A stretch of DNA of 64,000 nt, from NCBI RefSeq assembly GCF_900129665.1, contig NZ_FQWL01000004.1, positions 204,872-268,871 on the forward strand, written 5' to 3'. Made by a program: the position numbers and the translations under genes. Below are positions 42,988-52,170 of this stretch, piece by piece. The notes beneath the pieces are model-generated. The model was not told the origin of the DNA and did not search any database. It worked only from the letters and a program-made list of their open reading frames with translations. How positions within the stretch are numbered: the stretch's first letter is position 1; the number at the start of each line of letters is the position of its first letter. The stretch comes from Flagellimonas flava. GTDB lineage: Bacteria; Bacteroidota; Bacteroidia; Flavobacteriales; Flavobacteriaceae.

Positions 42988-44616
42988 CTAACCTAAAAAG
43001 GGGTACCTATAATCTTCAGGAGTCACAAAAGTCTCTTTAATCAATCTTGGAGAGACCCAGCGCAACAGGTTTTGGGCAGAACCTGCTTTGTCATTGGTTC
43101 CAGAAGCTCTCGCTCCACCAAAGGGCTGTTGGCCCACAACAGCTCCGGTCGGTTTATCATTTATGTAGAAGTTTCCAGCACAATTTTGCAATGCTTTGGT
43201 AGCTTCGTCAATGGCATATCGGTCAGTTGACAAGACTGCTCCGGTTAAGGCGTATTCGGATGTGCCATCCACTAACTCCAGGGTCTTGCCCCAATCTGCG
43301 TCCTCATAAACATAGACGGTGACCACGGGACCAAAAAGTTCCGTACACATGGTGGTGTATTTTGGGTCTTGGGTCAAAATAACAGTTGGCTCTATAAAGT
43401 ATCCCTTGGATTTGTCGTAACCTCCACCGGCAATGATTTCGGCATTATCATCTGCTTTGGCCTGATCAATGTATTTTGCCAATTTATCAAAAGACCCTTC
43501 ATGGATTACAGCAGTGATAAAATTGCTCATATCTGCTGGCGAACCTGGTTTGTTAAAGGAGTCAACGTCGGCCTTTACCAAACCAAGAATTTCGTCTGCC
43601 GTTGATTTTGGCAGGTAAACCCTGGAGGCGGCACTACATTTCTGTCCCTGGAACTCAAATGCGCCTCTGACAATGGCTGTCGCCACCTGGGCGGGTTTCG
43701 CTGATGGATGTGCCAAGATAAAATCCTTGCCACCCGTTTCCCCAACTATCCTAGGATAGGTTTTGTAGGAGTGGATATTGTTTCCGATCTGTTTCCATAA
43801 TTCTTTGAATACAAATGTTGAGCCGGTAAAGTGAAGTCCAGAGAAATCTGGATGGGCCAATACAGTTTCTGTTACCATTATGGGATCTCCCATCACCATA
43901 TTGATAACTCCATCAGGAAGTCCAGCTTCCTTAAAGACATCCATGATTACTTTGGCGGAGAATACTTGGCTATCACTTGGCTTCCAAATGACCACATTGC
44001 CCATCATGGCCGCACTGGCTGGAAGATTTCCTGCTATTGCGGTAAAATTGAAAGGGGTGATGGCATATACAAAACCTTCCAACGGTCTGTATTCTACCCT
44101 GTTCCAGATACCATCTGCAGACTCTGGTTGTTCAGAATAGATTTGAGACATGTATTCCACATTGAAACGAAGAAAATCAATGAACTCGCAGGCCGCATCA
44201 ATTTCGGCTTGATGAATGGTTTTGGATTGCGCAATCATAGTGGCCGCATTGATTTTAGCGCGGTAAGGACCGGCAACTAGGTCTGCCGCTTTTAAGAAAA
44301 TGGCTGCCCGCTGTTCCCAAGTAAGATTGGCCCATTTTCCCCTGGCTTCCAATCCATTGGCGATGGCTTTTTCCACATGTTTTTTTTCGGCCAAATGGTA
44401 GGACCCCACCACATGCGCATGCTGGTGCGGGGGTGACATGGTTTGGGTGTTCCCGGTCTTGATTTCTTCAGCACCTACATACAAAGGAACTTCGACCTTT
44501 CCGTTGTAATAGGCATCATACTGTTGCAGCACTTCTTCCCTTTCAGGAGTGCCAGGAGCATAACTTTTAATAGGTTCATTATATGCTGTTGGAACCTGAA
44601 AAAAACCTTTTCCCAT
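42988..44616 (-). CDS. pruA: L-glutamate gamma-semialdehyde dehydrogenase (delta-1-pyrroline-5-carboxylate dehydrogenase)
   Basis: 542 residues from ATG 44616 (MGKGFFQVPTAYNEPIKSY), the typical start; an in-frame start at 44649 lies across the promoter-like box. ALDH fold: VGETGGKDFILAHPSA with the catalytic Glu, and EFQGQKCSAASRVYLP with the catalytic Cys. The length and N-terminal NEP segment match human ALDH4A1-like single enzymes rather than PutA fusions. It oxidises glutamate semialdehyde to glutamate with NAD+ in proline catabolism. No proline dehydrogenase is in the window. It may act downstream of the hydroxyproline genes at 34.4-36.4 kb. Confidence 0.93.
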   Translation of the reverse strand: MGKGFFQVPTAYNEPIKSYAPGTPEREEVLQQYDAYYNGKVEVPLYVGAEEIKTGNTQTMSPPHQHAHVVGSYHLAEKKHVEKAIANGLEARGKWANLTWEQRAAIFLKAADLVAGPYRAKINAATMIAQSKTIHQAEIDAACEFIDFLRFNVEYMSQIYSEQPESADGIWNRVEYRPLEGFVYAITPFNFTAIAGNLPASAAMMGNVVIWKPSDSQVFSAKVIMDVFKEAGLPDGVINMVMGDPIMVTETVLAHPDFSGLHFTGSTFVFKELWKQIGNNIHSYKTYPRIVGETGGKDFILAHPSAKPAQVATAIVRGAFEFQGQKCSAASRVYLPKSTADEILGLVKADVDSFNKPGSPADMSNFITAVIHEGSFDKLAKYIDQAKADDNAEIIAGGGYDKSKGYFIEPTVILTQDPKYTTMCTELFGPVVTVYVYEDADWGKTLELVDGTSEYALTGAVLSTDRYAIDEATKALQNCAGNFYINDKPTGAVVGQQPFGGARASGTNDKAGSAQNLLRWVSPRLIKETFVTPEDYRYPFLG

Positions 44617-44646
44617 AGTGGAGATTTTACGAGTTAAAAATTCCAC

Positions 44647-44654
44647 CAAAGGTA
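44647..44654 (-). promoter_or_regulatory. Putative -7 box for pruA
   Basis: TACCTTTG on the minus strand, 30 bases before the pruA ATG at 44616. The -33 zone lacks TTTG. Confidence 0.5.
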
Positions 44655-44692
44655 GTAAAGAAAAGACGATTATTTGATTATAAATTATTTGT

Positions 44693-45055
44693 CTACGAAC
44701 GAAGATATTTTATATATCCGTTTAGGGAATAGATAACATTGTCGACAAGTTTTTTACCTTTTTCAATTTCTTCTTCAGATATCTTTTTTTCATCTAAACA
44801 GGTAATGAGGTCATCTTTGATTTCAAAAAGGGAGCCCCTACTTATTCTGCAGAACTGTATATTTTCTTTGTAATGAAACCTGCCAAACTCCTCAGCTATG
44901 TTACGGGTGGTGGAGCGAGCCGCTCTTCTTAGATTTTGGACCATATCGAAATCTTTTGGATCAATGCTTTTTTGAATAAAAGCTTGGGTCCATAATCTGA
45001 CCTTGCAACATTTCTGCCAACATTCCAATTCCTCAAAAGAAACATAGCGCGCCAT
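44693..45055 (-). CDS. Four-helix-bundle protein (23S rRNA intervening-sequence protein family)
   Basis: 120 residues, helical and charged. SFEELECWQKC near the start and FDMVQNLRRAARSTTRNIAEEFGRF in the middle are typical of the S23-ribosomal/IVS four-helix-bundle family. Those proteins were first found in intervening sequences of 23S rRNA genes and occur singly throughout Bacteroidota genomes, often in variable places. No rRNA gene is near. Function unknown; it may bind RNA or act as a scaffold. It sits alone between pruA and apaG. Confidence 0.85.
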   Translation of the reverse strand: MARYVSFEELECWQKCCKVRLWTQAFIQKSIDPKDFDMVQNLRRAARSTTRNIAEEFGRFHYKENIQFCRISRGSLFEIKDDLITCLDEKKISEEEIEKGKKLVDNVIYSLNGYIKYLRS

Positions 45056-45111
45056 GCTGACCGCAATTTAGGCGGGGTCAATAATTAATAATAACATAAA
45101 TTAATCAATAA

Positions 45112-45498
45112 TTAATTGATGGCAAACGGAGCTGAAAATTTAAAGGTGGGAATTTCCACTTCAAACTCTTCCGTGGAGCTGAAATTTACCATTTCATAAT
45201 GCCCCCTCATGGCTCCTATAGGAGAAGTCAAAAGGCAGCCAGAGCTATAGGTGTGGGATTTTCCGGGCTTAATTACCGGTTTCTTTCCAACAACACCTTC
45301 CCCGTCCACGGTTTCCATTTCTTTCAAGGCATCAAAAATATCCCAATGACGTGCGGTTAATTGCACAGCGTCCTTGCTCTGATTTTCAATAGTGATGGTA
45401 TAGCCAAAAGCATAGTGCATTTTGTAGTTTTTGAAAAACGTGCCTTCAAAAGAGGTTTGCACCGATACCTTTATTCCTTTTGTGATCTGAGTGAACAT
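45112..45498 (-). CDS. apaG: ApaG protein
   Basis: 128 residues from ATG 45498 (MFTQITKGIKVSVQTSFEG); an in-frame start at 45537 would overlap the DUF3667 stop. ApaG fold markers: YTITIENQSKDAVQLTARHW, VVGKKPVIKPGKSHTYSSGC and GAMRGHYEMV. Linked in E. coli/Salmonella to Co2+ resistance and Mg2+ efflux; the exact biochemistry is unclear. DUF3667 ends 4 bases upstream, so the two genes share a transcript. Confidence 0.9.
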   Translation of the reverse strand: MFTQITKGIKVSVQTSFEGTFFKNYKMHYAFGYTITIENQSKDAVQLTARHWDIFDALKEMETVDGEGVVGKKPVIKPGKSHTYSSGCLLTSPIGAMRGHYEMVNFSSTEEFEVEIPTFKFSAPFAIN

Positions 45499-45502
45499 AA
45501 TC

Positions 45503-46705
45503 CTAATACGTAAAAACACTTCCGGTGAACAGTCCAATCAGCACAAAAAGCGCCAAGAAGGCAAATATAGTGTTCAGAAAGATGTATTTGACAATTGTTT
45601 TAAATCGTCCCTGCCCATAGAATCTTCTCATGGCCTTGTACAGATAGAAACTGAAGATCAGTAAAAAAATAGCCGCACTTGACGTCTTGAAAATCGAATC
45701 TATTATTAGGCTAAGGATGAGCAAGATAAATAATAATGACTGGTTGTGAAAACTAAAGATCAGATGATCGGTGTAGGTATATTTTTTCCTGATGTATACC
45801 ATCCAAATGAAGACCGTGAACAAGGGGAGGAAGAAGAATATAACGAATGGCAACTTGGCGATGGTGGCATTTACAAAACTTCCGGGCTCTTTGATTACCC
45901 TCAACAAACTGCTTGTTGAGCTATAAGCGATTCTTGAGGAAAGCGCGCCATCTACCCCGTATTCCCGCTGGGCCTCTTCATAATTGGTCAGGGAGTCGCG
46001 TTGGATCATATTGGAGAAGAATTCCATTTTTGATACCAGGCCGCCAACACCAGATTTGTTTTTTAGTTTTTTGAAATACGTTTTTGGGTCGGCCAGCATA
46101 ATGGAATCTTTCCTTGCTTCGTTCTCAACGAATTGGCCATTGAATACACCTAAAGAATCTAAGTATTGAATCTGTTTTGAGGCCGGGACGTCGGTAAGTC
46201 CCATAGAGTCCATTTCCTTTAGGCTTTGGGAAACTTGTTCTTTAATTTTGGTGCTATCCCCTAAAACACCTCCAGAAACCAAATCCAAAGAAATGGGGTT
46301 GTCCGAGGTCATGTTTGGTTTTAATTTTTCGGCAGCCTTGTCCCAATTGCTGAAATTGTTGTTATAGGAGAATAACAGAAGATAAAGAAAGGCAAGGCTC
46401 AGAAGAAACCGAAACGGATTGGTGTAGGTAATCCTTTTTCCCTCCACGTAGTGTTTTGTAATAGTTCCTGGCCTTAGCAGCATGGCATAAAGGGTCTTCA
46501 ACAACTTGGAATCGTAATTGATGAGACTTGAAAAAAATTCGTCCCAAAAATCTTTTAGAACCAACTTTTTGGTGCTATTGGCCTGCGAGCAATTGGGGCA
46601 GTATTTATCACTGATGTCAAGAGGGTGTTCGCAGTTCAAACATTTGTTGCCCCTAAATTTCAGCTCGTATCGCCCTTTGGAAATTAAGCTTGGTTTGTTT
46701 CCCAT
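45503..46705 (-). CDS. DUF3667 zinc-ribbon membrane protein
   Basis: 400 residues. N-terminal zinc ribbon with C22-x2-C25 and C36-x2-C39 (KCLNCEHPL ... YCPNCSQAN), then YDSKLLKTLYAMLLRPGTI, the DUF3667 signature, about five membrane segments (first at ~100, the rest in the last 130 residues) and a ~150-residue acidic/charged region between them. Function unknown; widespread in Bacteroidota. apaG follows 4 bases later. Confidence 0.85.
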   Translation of the reverse strand: MGNKPSLISKGRYELKFRGNKCLNCEHPLDISDKYCPNCSQANSTKKLVLKDFWDEFFSSLINYDSKLLKTLYAMLLRPGTITKHYVEGKRITYTNPFRFLLSLAFLYLLLFSYNNNFSNWDKAAEKLKPNMTSDNPISLDLVSGGVLGDSTKIKEQVSQSLKEMDSMGLTDVPASKQIQYLDSLGVFNGQFVENEARKDSIMLADPKTYFKKLKNKSGVGGLVSKMEFFSNMIQRDSLTNYEEAQREYGVDGALSSRIAYSSTSSLLRVIKEPGSFVNATIAKLPFVIFFFLPLFTVFIWMVYIRKKYTYTDHLIFSFHNQSLLFILLILSLIIDSIFKTSSAAIFLLIFSFYLYKAMRRFYGQGRFKTIVKYIFLNTIFAFLALFVLIGLFTGSVFTY

Positions 46706-46735
46706 TTCCTGATGGAGGTTATGGGCTAAAGATAA

Positions 46736-47980
46736 TTAATTGCTGATATTTCTGGAGTTGACAGACCCTATTCCGATAATGCTATCGTACATATCACCAA
46801 AATCGCGGTAGTACACCAGTATTAGATAGTTGTTTTCTGTAAAATGAAAGTTTCCCCCAATGTGGTTGAGCTCTACGCTGCCATCTTGACGCTCTAGGAC
46901 GTACTTGTAGTTGTAAAAGCCCTGTTTAATTGGGAAAGTGACCTCCATTTTTCCTGTTTCCTCATTGAAGGTCATTTGATTTTCATCTTCAAGGGCATAG
47001 TTGTTGAACTTTCCAAAAACATAGACTTTGTCCAATCCAATTTCATTGGAATACGGGAGGCTAAAATGGACTTTAGAGTATTCTGCCTCGCGGGAAACAT
47101 CTTCACCTTGAAGGGTTCTAACCACAAAATCTCCATTGATATCCGGGAAATAGGTATAGGTTTGGTCGTAGCGATACTCGTTTGTGAATAAATAATGGTT
47201 ATATAGGTCTTTAAATTCCACCTTGGAAATGGCAAAGGTAGGCGACCTCAAATCCTTGGTGTCGAAGTTTAGAAATTCGTTTCCCCCGAAAAAACTGGTT
47301 TCCTGATCATATTTATATACGAGTTCCGTGCCTATGGTAAATTGAGGTTTTATGTTGTACAGGGCCGTTGGCCAGAAGTGGTTTTGCAGAATGGCCACTT
47401 TTACTTCCCTTTTCGGGTTCACCACAGGAAAACCTGCTGTGTTGATCCTAAACTGCACAACCTGTTTTTCGTTAAGATAGTTGAAGTCCCTAGATCGCTT
47501 TATGGTACCTCCAACCCTCACTAGGTCCCTATACACAACAAATCTTCTGGAGAACTGGAGTTCTCCATGCATATTGTAGATTTCAATAAGGTAATTCCCG
47601 CTTACCTTTAAGCCAACGTTCTGATTGGGAATGGTCAATCTGTAGTTGGAATAAGGCTGTAAGGTGTTATAACTGTTCTCGTAGTCGATAATACGTTGAT
47701 TGTCCGCTCCTACAAGGTATTGGGATTTCAGCAGCTGGGAAGGTGTCCAATCGTAATCGCAATGGATGATTTTATAGTAGTAATCCTGTTCACTTGCGGT
47801 AAGGTCATCAAACTCCAAGGTCATGGACTCGCCGAGCTTCATAACCGGAAATTGGTCCTCTGTGGGTCCACGGAAAACAATGGTTTTAATATTGGATGGA
47901 GGGTTGACTTCTTCCTGTACTTGGGCAAGAAGCCCTGAAACCATGAAGAAACAGAAAAAATGTTTGATCAATAAGCGCAT
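46736..47980 (-). CDS. Type IX secretion system plug-type protein (formerly DUF5103)
   Basis: 414 residues from ATG 47980 with signal peptide MRLLIKHFFCFFMVSGLLAQ; upstream starts run through the gene's own promoter region. Family landmarks: IKTIVFRGPTEDQFPVMKLGE near the N-terminus, IIHCDYDWTPSQLL and the repeated beta-rich tail with YKYVLERQDGSVELNHIGGNF. The DUF5103 family was renamed after the plug that closes the SprA translocon in Flavobacterium. It would keep the T9SS outer-membrane channel shut in the resting state. It is divergent from nqrA. Confidence 0.8.
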   Translation of the reverse strand: MRLLIKHFFCFFMVSGLLAQVQEEVNPPSNIKTIVFRGPTEDQFPVMKLGESMTLEFDDLTASEQDYYYKIIHCDYDWTPSQLLKSQYLVGADNQRIIDYENSYNTLQPYSNYRLTIPNQNVGLKVSGNYLIEIYNMHGELQFSRRFVVYRDLVRVGGTIKRSRDFNYLNEKQVVQFRINTAGFPVVNPKREVKVAILQNHFWPTALYNIKPQFTIGTELVYKYDQETSFFGGNEFLNFDTKDLRSPTFAISKVEFKDLYNHYLFTNEYRYDQTYTYFPDINGDFVVRTLQGEDVSREAEYSKVHFSLPYSNEIGLDKVYVFGKFNNYALEDENQMTFNEETGKMEVTFPIKQGFYNYKYVLERQDGSVELNHIGGNFHFTENNYLILVYYRDFGDMYDSIIGIGSVNSRNISN

Positions 47981-48133
47981 AAAGTGCCTAAATTTTGGGT
48001 AAAGGTAAACAAAATGTATGCCGTACAAATTTAGCTCGATGTAATCCCATTTTTATGGTCAATTATTATGAAAACTACCCTTTTAATGCTAAATTTGCCT
48101 GCGATTTTTGATAACACTAAGGTCTACAACAAT

Positions 48134-49486
48134 ATGTCTAAAGACATCCGGATTAAGAAAGGGTTGAACATCAACCTTGTCGGGGCAGCAGAACAGACTA
48201 CTTCCAAAGCCGTTTTAAGTAACGTATATGCCCTAAACCTAGACGATTTTCACGGAATAACCCCTAAAATGTTGGTCAAGCAAGGTGCTGAGGTCAAGGC
48301 AGGGGAACCACTATTTTTCAACAAAAGCCAGGAGGACATGCTATTTGTGTCCCCGGTAAGTGGTGAATTGGTTGAAATTGTTCGAGGTGCTAGAAGACGA
48401 ATACTCACGCTCAAGATTTTGGCTGACAAAACTCAGGAATATGTAGCGCACGGTCCATTGGATTTAGCTGCTATGGACGCCGAAAGCTTAAAGGCGTTTT
48501 TGTTGAAATCGGGAGTTTGGCCTTTCGTGAAACAAAGACCTTATGATATCATAGCAAATCCTGAGTCAACACCCAAGGCCATTTTTATTTCGGGCTATAC
48601 TACAGCTCCTTTGGCAGCCGAGTCGGATTATGTGTTGCAGGGAAAAGAAGCAGAGCTTCAAGCTGCGATTACGGCTTTAGGCAAGCTTACTCCAGGGAAA
48701 GTACATGTCTCAGTTGGTAAATCGGACAACTCACCCTTGGAAAAGATGCAGGGGATTACCTTACATAAGGTATCCGGTCCACATCCGGCCGGTCTGGTGG
48801 GGACACAAATCAACAAAATAGACCCAATAAATAAGGGAGAGGTGGTTTGGACCATTGCTCCACAAGACCTAATCATCATCGGAGAGCTTTTGCTTACAGG
48901 GAAGTTCAACGCAGAGCGTACGATTGCACTTACGGGATCCGTTGTGAAGGCACCTAAATACTACACAACCAAAATAGGTGCAGAGATTTCTACCTTCCTA
49001 TATGCAAGTGGAGTACATCAAGATAACTACAGATTGATTAATGGCGATGTCCTTACCGGGGCAAAGTCACATCCAGAAGGATATCTTGGTTTTTACAACA
49101 ATACGGTTACCGCAATTCCGGAAGGGGATGATTATGAGTTTTTTGGATGGAACAAACCTATTTTCAATAAGGTTTCAACTACTAGGGCATTGACCTTTTC
49201 TTGGATGCAGCCTAAAAAGAAATACGACCTCACTACCAATACCAACGGAGAGCATAGAGCTTTTGTGGTTACCGGGCAATACGAACAGGTCTTCCCAATG
49301 GATATTTACCCCTTGCAGCTTTTAAAAGCTTGTATGGTTAAGGATTTGGATGAAATGGAACAACTGGGATTATATGAGGTGGCTCCAGAGGACTTTTCGC
49401 TAACAGAGTTTATTTGTATTTCCAAGCAGCCGCACCAACAGATTATCAGGGAAGGATTGGATTTATTACATCAAGAAATTGGATAA
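48134..49486 (+). CDS. nqrA: Na+-translocating NADH:quinone reductase subunit A
   Basis: 450 residues from ATG 48134 (MSKDIRIKKGLNINLVGAAEQ), the standard family start; an in-frame start at 48068 adds 22 unlikely residues. Motifs: KMLVKQGAEVKAGEPLFFNKSQ and VSPVSGELVEIVRGARRRI (biotinyl-lipoyl-like), ending in the characteristic CISKQPHQQIIREGLDLL. NqrA is a peripheral cytoplasmic subunit of the redox-driven Na+ pump and helps shape the quinone site. First gene of nqrABCDEF; nqrB starts 1 base after the stop. Confidence 0.95.
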   Translation: MSKDIRIKKGLNINLVGAAEQTTSKAVLSNVYALNLDDFHGITPKMLVKQGAEVKAGEPLFFNKSQEDMLFVSPVSGELVEIVRGARRRILTLKILADKTQEYVAHGPLDLAAMDAESLKAFLLKSGVWPFVKQRPYDIIANPESTPKAIFISGYTTAPLAAESDYVLQGKEAELQAAITALGKLTPGKVHVSVGKSDNSPLEKMQGITLHKVSGPHPAGLVGTQINKIDPINKGEVVWTIAPQDLIIIGELLLTGKFNAERTIALTGSVVKAPKYYTTKIGAEISTFLYASGVHQDNYRLINGDVLTGAKSHPEGYLGFYNNTVTAIPEGDDYEFFGWNKPIFNKVSTTRALTFSWMQPKKKYDLTTNTNGEHRAFVVTGQYEQVFPMDIYPLQLLKACMVKDLDEMEQLGLYEVAPEDFSLTEFICISKQPHQQIIREGLDLLHQEIG

Positions 49487-49487
49487 T

Positions 49488-50759
49488 ATGGGATTGAAAG
49501 AAAAATTACATCAAACCAAACTAAAATACCAGGGGAAAAAGATGGCCCCTGCCTTCAACGCCATTCATACGTTTTTATACGCACCCAATGAGACAACCCA
49601 TTCCGGGTCCCATGTGAGAGGTGCTGATGATTTAAAGCGAACCATGAACACGGTTATCATGTCTTTGGTGCCCTGTTTGATTTTTGGGATGTTCAATGCC
49701 GGATATCAGCAATATGCCGCTATAAATGGATTCCCAGCAGACTTTTCCATCATGGAGCACTTCTTGACCTGGGATAACTTTTTGATCGGGGCCGCAACGA
49801 TTTTACCATTGGTCGTGGTTTCTTATGGTATCGGATTGGCCGTTGAATTTGTTTTTGCGGTAATAAAAGGACATGAAGTAGAGGAGGGATATTTGGTCAC
49901 CGGAATGTTGGTGCCCTTGATCGTCCCTGTGGACACACCGCTATGGATGTTGGCCATCGCCGTAATCTTCGGAGTGGTCATTGGTAAAGAGGTTTTCGGG
50001 GGTACGGGAATGAATATATTGAATCCGGCCCTTACAATAAGAGCTTTCTTGTTTTTTGCTTATCCAACCTGGATGAGTGGTGACAAGGTATGGGTGCACG
50101 GTGCTGTGGACGGTGTAACCAAAGCGGGCTCAACGGATGCCATTTCTGGAGAAACGGTATTGGGGTATTTGGCGCAGGGCAATACGGCGGAAATGGCCCA
50201 AAAATATGACTTGGCCGATATGTTCTTCGGATTTATCCCAGGCTCTGTTGGTGAGACTTCTACATTTTTGATTCTATTGGGCGGTTTGTTCCTGATTTTC
50301 TCAAAAATCGCTTCCTGGAGGATTATGCTGAGCGCAGTGTTGGGGTCTTTGGCCATGGGACTTATCTTTAATGGTATTGTTGCTGCCGAATGGATTCCTG
50401 AATATAGCAAGTTCTACAGCTTAATGAGCTTCGAATATTGGCAGCATTTATTGGTGGGAGGTCTAGCCTTCGGTATTGTCTTTATGGCCACCGATCCGGT
50501 GACGGGTTCGCAGACCAATAGAGGGAAATGGATTTATGGATTTTTGATCGGATTTATGTCCGTAATGATACGGGTGTTCAATCCGGGATACCCGGAAGGG
50601 GTCTTCTTGGCCATTCTGCTGATGAATGTATTTGCACCTACCATTGATCACTATGTGGTTCGTGGAAACATCAAGAGAAGAATGAAACGTTTGAAAAACG
50701 CCACCATCTATCCAAAGGTAACAGAGGGGGCTGAAGCATTAAAAACGGAAACAGTTTAG
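49488..50759 (+). CDS. nqrB: Na+-translocating NADH:quinone reductase subunit B
   Basis: 423 residues. Start chosen at ATG 49488 (MGLKEKLHQTKLKYQGKKMAPAFNAIHTFLY-type opening, family standard). About ten membrane helices. NqrB carries riboflavin and a covalent FMN on Thr; the DAISGETVL motif supplies the flavinylation Thr (S-G-E-T in place of S-G-A-T). GGTGMNILNPALTIRAFLFFAYP and FMATDPVTGSQTNRGKWIYG are family hallmarks. It forms the Na+-conducting core. ApbE, which attaches the FMN, is encoded at the end of the same gene series. Confidence 0.95.
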   Translation: MGLKEKLHQTKLKYQGKKMAPAFNAIHTFLYAPNETTHSGSHVRGADDLKRTMNTVIMSLVPCLIFGMFNAGYQQYAAINGFPADFSIMEHFLTWDNFLIGAATILPLVVVSYGIGLAVEFVFAVIKGHEVEEGYLVTGMLVPLIVPVDTPLWMLAIAVIFGVVIGKEVFGGTGMNILNPALTIRAFLFFAYPTWMSGDKVWVHGAVDGVTKAGSTDAISGETVLGYLAQGNTAEMAQKYDLADMFFGFIPGSVGETSTFLILLGGLFLIFSKIASWRIMLSAVLGSLAMGLIFNGIVAAEWIPEYSKFYSLMSFEYWQHLLVGGLAFGIVFMATDPVTGSQTNRGKWIYGFLIGFMSVMIRVFNPGYPEGVFLAILLMNVFAPTIDHYVVRGNIKRRMKRLKNATIYPKVTEGAEALKTETV

Positions 50760-50761
50760 GT

Positions 50762-51511
50762 ATGGCAATGAATACGGAAAAAAACAGCTACACTGTCATT
50801 TTTGCTGCCGTAATGGTAGTTATCGTAGGTTCCCTTTTGGCATTCTTGGCCTCGGGATTACGACCTAGAATCGATGAGAATGAACGCTTTGAAAAACAGC
50901 AGAACATCCTATATGCCATGGGTGTGAACCAAAATGAAGGAGCTGGAAGCGTTAACTTCATCCCAACCAATGTTGTGGAGGAAGAGTTTGGGAAGTACAT
51001 CAAGAAACAATTGGTCGTTGTAGGTACTGAAGGAACCGAAAAGGAAGAGGCCTACTTGATCGATATGAAAAAACAACTGAATCTCATCAAAAATGGTGAT
51101 GAGGCAGAGTTGCCTTTGTTTATTGGAGAAAAGGAAGGGAAAGAATACTACATCATTCCAATGTACGGTAAAGGACTTTGGGACGCCATTTGGGGTTTCA
51201 TTTCTTTGGATAAGGATATGGTGGTTCAAGGTGTGGTGTTTGATCATAAAGGAGAAACTCCTGGTTTGGGAGCCAATATCAAGTTGCGCTATTTCATGGA
51301 CGATTTTGTAGGGGAATCTGTGTTGGACGGAAACCGATATGCCGGAATTTCTGTTGTGAAAGGCAACAACGATCCCTTGAACAACGACAAAGAAGATAAC
51401 GAGGTGGATGCCCTCGCAGGAGCTACCATCACAGGAAACGGGGTGACGGCAATGATCAAGGAGACCCTGAAGTTATACAAACCTTATTTAGAAACAATTA
51501 GAACCAAGTAA
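50762..51511 (+). CDS. nqrC: Na+-translocating NADH:quinone reductase subunit C
   Basis: 249 residues (a second Met two codons later is an alternative start). One N-terminal membrane helix (~10-28) and a periplasmic FMN domain. GKGLWDAIWGFISLDKD and HKGETPGLGANIK are typical, and DALAGATITGNGV contains the FMN-bearing Thr; the family motif is S-G-A-T, here A-G-A-T. Adjacent to nqrB by 2 bases. Confidence 0.95.
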   Translation: MAMNTEKNSYTVIFAAVMVVIVGSLLAFLASGLRPRIDENERFEKQQNILYAMGVNQNEGAGSVNFIPTNVVEEEFGKYIKKQLVVVGTEGTEKEEAYLIDMKKQLNLIKNGDEAELPLFIGEKEGKEYYIIPMYGKGLWDAIWGFISLDKDMVVQGVVFDHKGETPGLGANIKLRYFMDDFVGESVLDGNRYAGISVVKGNNDPLNNDKEDNEVDALAGATITGNGVTAMIKETLKLYKPYLETIRTK

Positions 51512-51512
51512 T

Positions 51513-52160
51513 ATGGCGCTACTTTCAAAAAAAGATGCAAATCTAATTTTAGATCCTTTGGCGGATAATAATCCTATTACCATTCAGGTATTGGGTATCT
51601 GTTCCGCCTTGGCGATTACGGCAGAGTTAAAGGCGTCCGTAGTTATGGCCATTTCGGTAATTTTTGTGTTAGGTGTGGGTAACGTTGTGATTTCGCTCTT
51701 GCGAAATATCATACCATCCAAAATCCGGATTATCGTACAATTGATTGTTGTAGCTACCTTGGTTATTGTAGTGGACCAGGTGTTGAAAGCTTTTGCGTAT
51801 GAACTGAGCAAGACGTTGGCTGTTTTTGTGGGATTGATCATTACCAACTGCATTATCATGGGACGCTTTGAGGCATTTGCCCTAGGTAACGGACCATGGA
51901 GATCGTTCTTGGACGGAATTGGGAACGCCCTTGGGTATGGGGTTATCCTGATTATCGTAGGATTCTTTAGGGAGCTTTTGGGCTCAGGGACACTTTTCGG
52001 TATGCCGGTTTTAGGGGACCCTATTGCCAAAACCGGATTATACGCCACAGGATATGAGAACAATGGATTCATGATTATTCCCCCAGCAGCGCTAATAGTT
52101 GTGGGAATCATTATCTGGGTACAGCGTTCGAGAAACAAAGCATTAATTGAAGAAGCTTAA
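51513..52160 (+). CDS. nqrD: Na+-translocating NADH:quinone reductase subunit D
   Basis: 215 residues, about six membrane helices. VLGICSALAITAELKASVVMAISV opening helices, ITNCIIMGRFEAFALGNGPW with the Cys that helps ligate the intramembrane Fe centre with NqrE, and FFRELLGSGTLFG are all present. It forms, with NqrE, the [2Fe-2S]-containing membrane core. It begins one base after the nqrC stop. Confidence 0.95.
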   Translation: MALLSKKDANLILDPLADNNPITIQVLGICSALAITAELKASVVMAISVIFVLGVGNVVISLLRNIIPSKIRIIVQLIVVATLVIVVDQVLKAFAYELSKTLAVFVGLIITNCIIMGRFEAFALGNGPWRSFLDGIGNALGYGVILIIVGFFRELLGSGTLFGMPVLGDPIAKTGLYATGYENNGFMIIPPAALIVVGIIIWVQRSRNKALIEEA

Positions 52161-52170
52161 ATAAGAGGAT

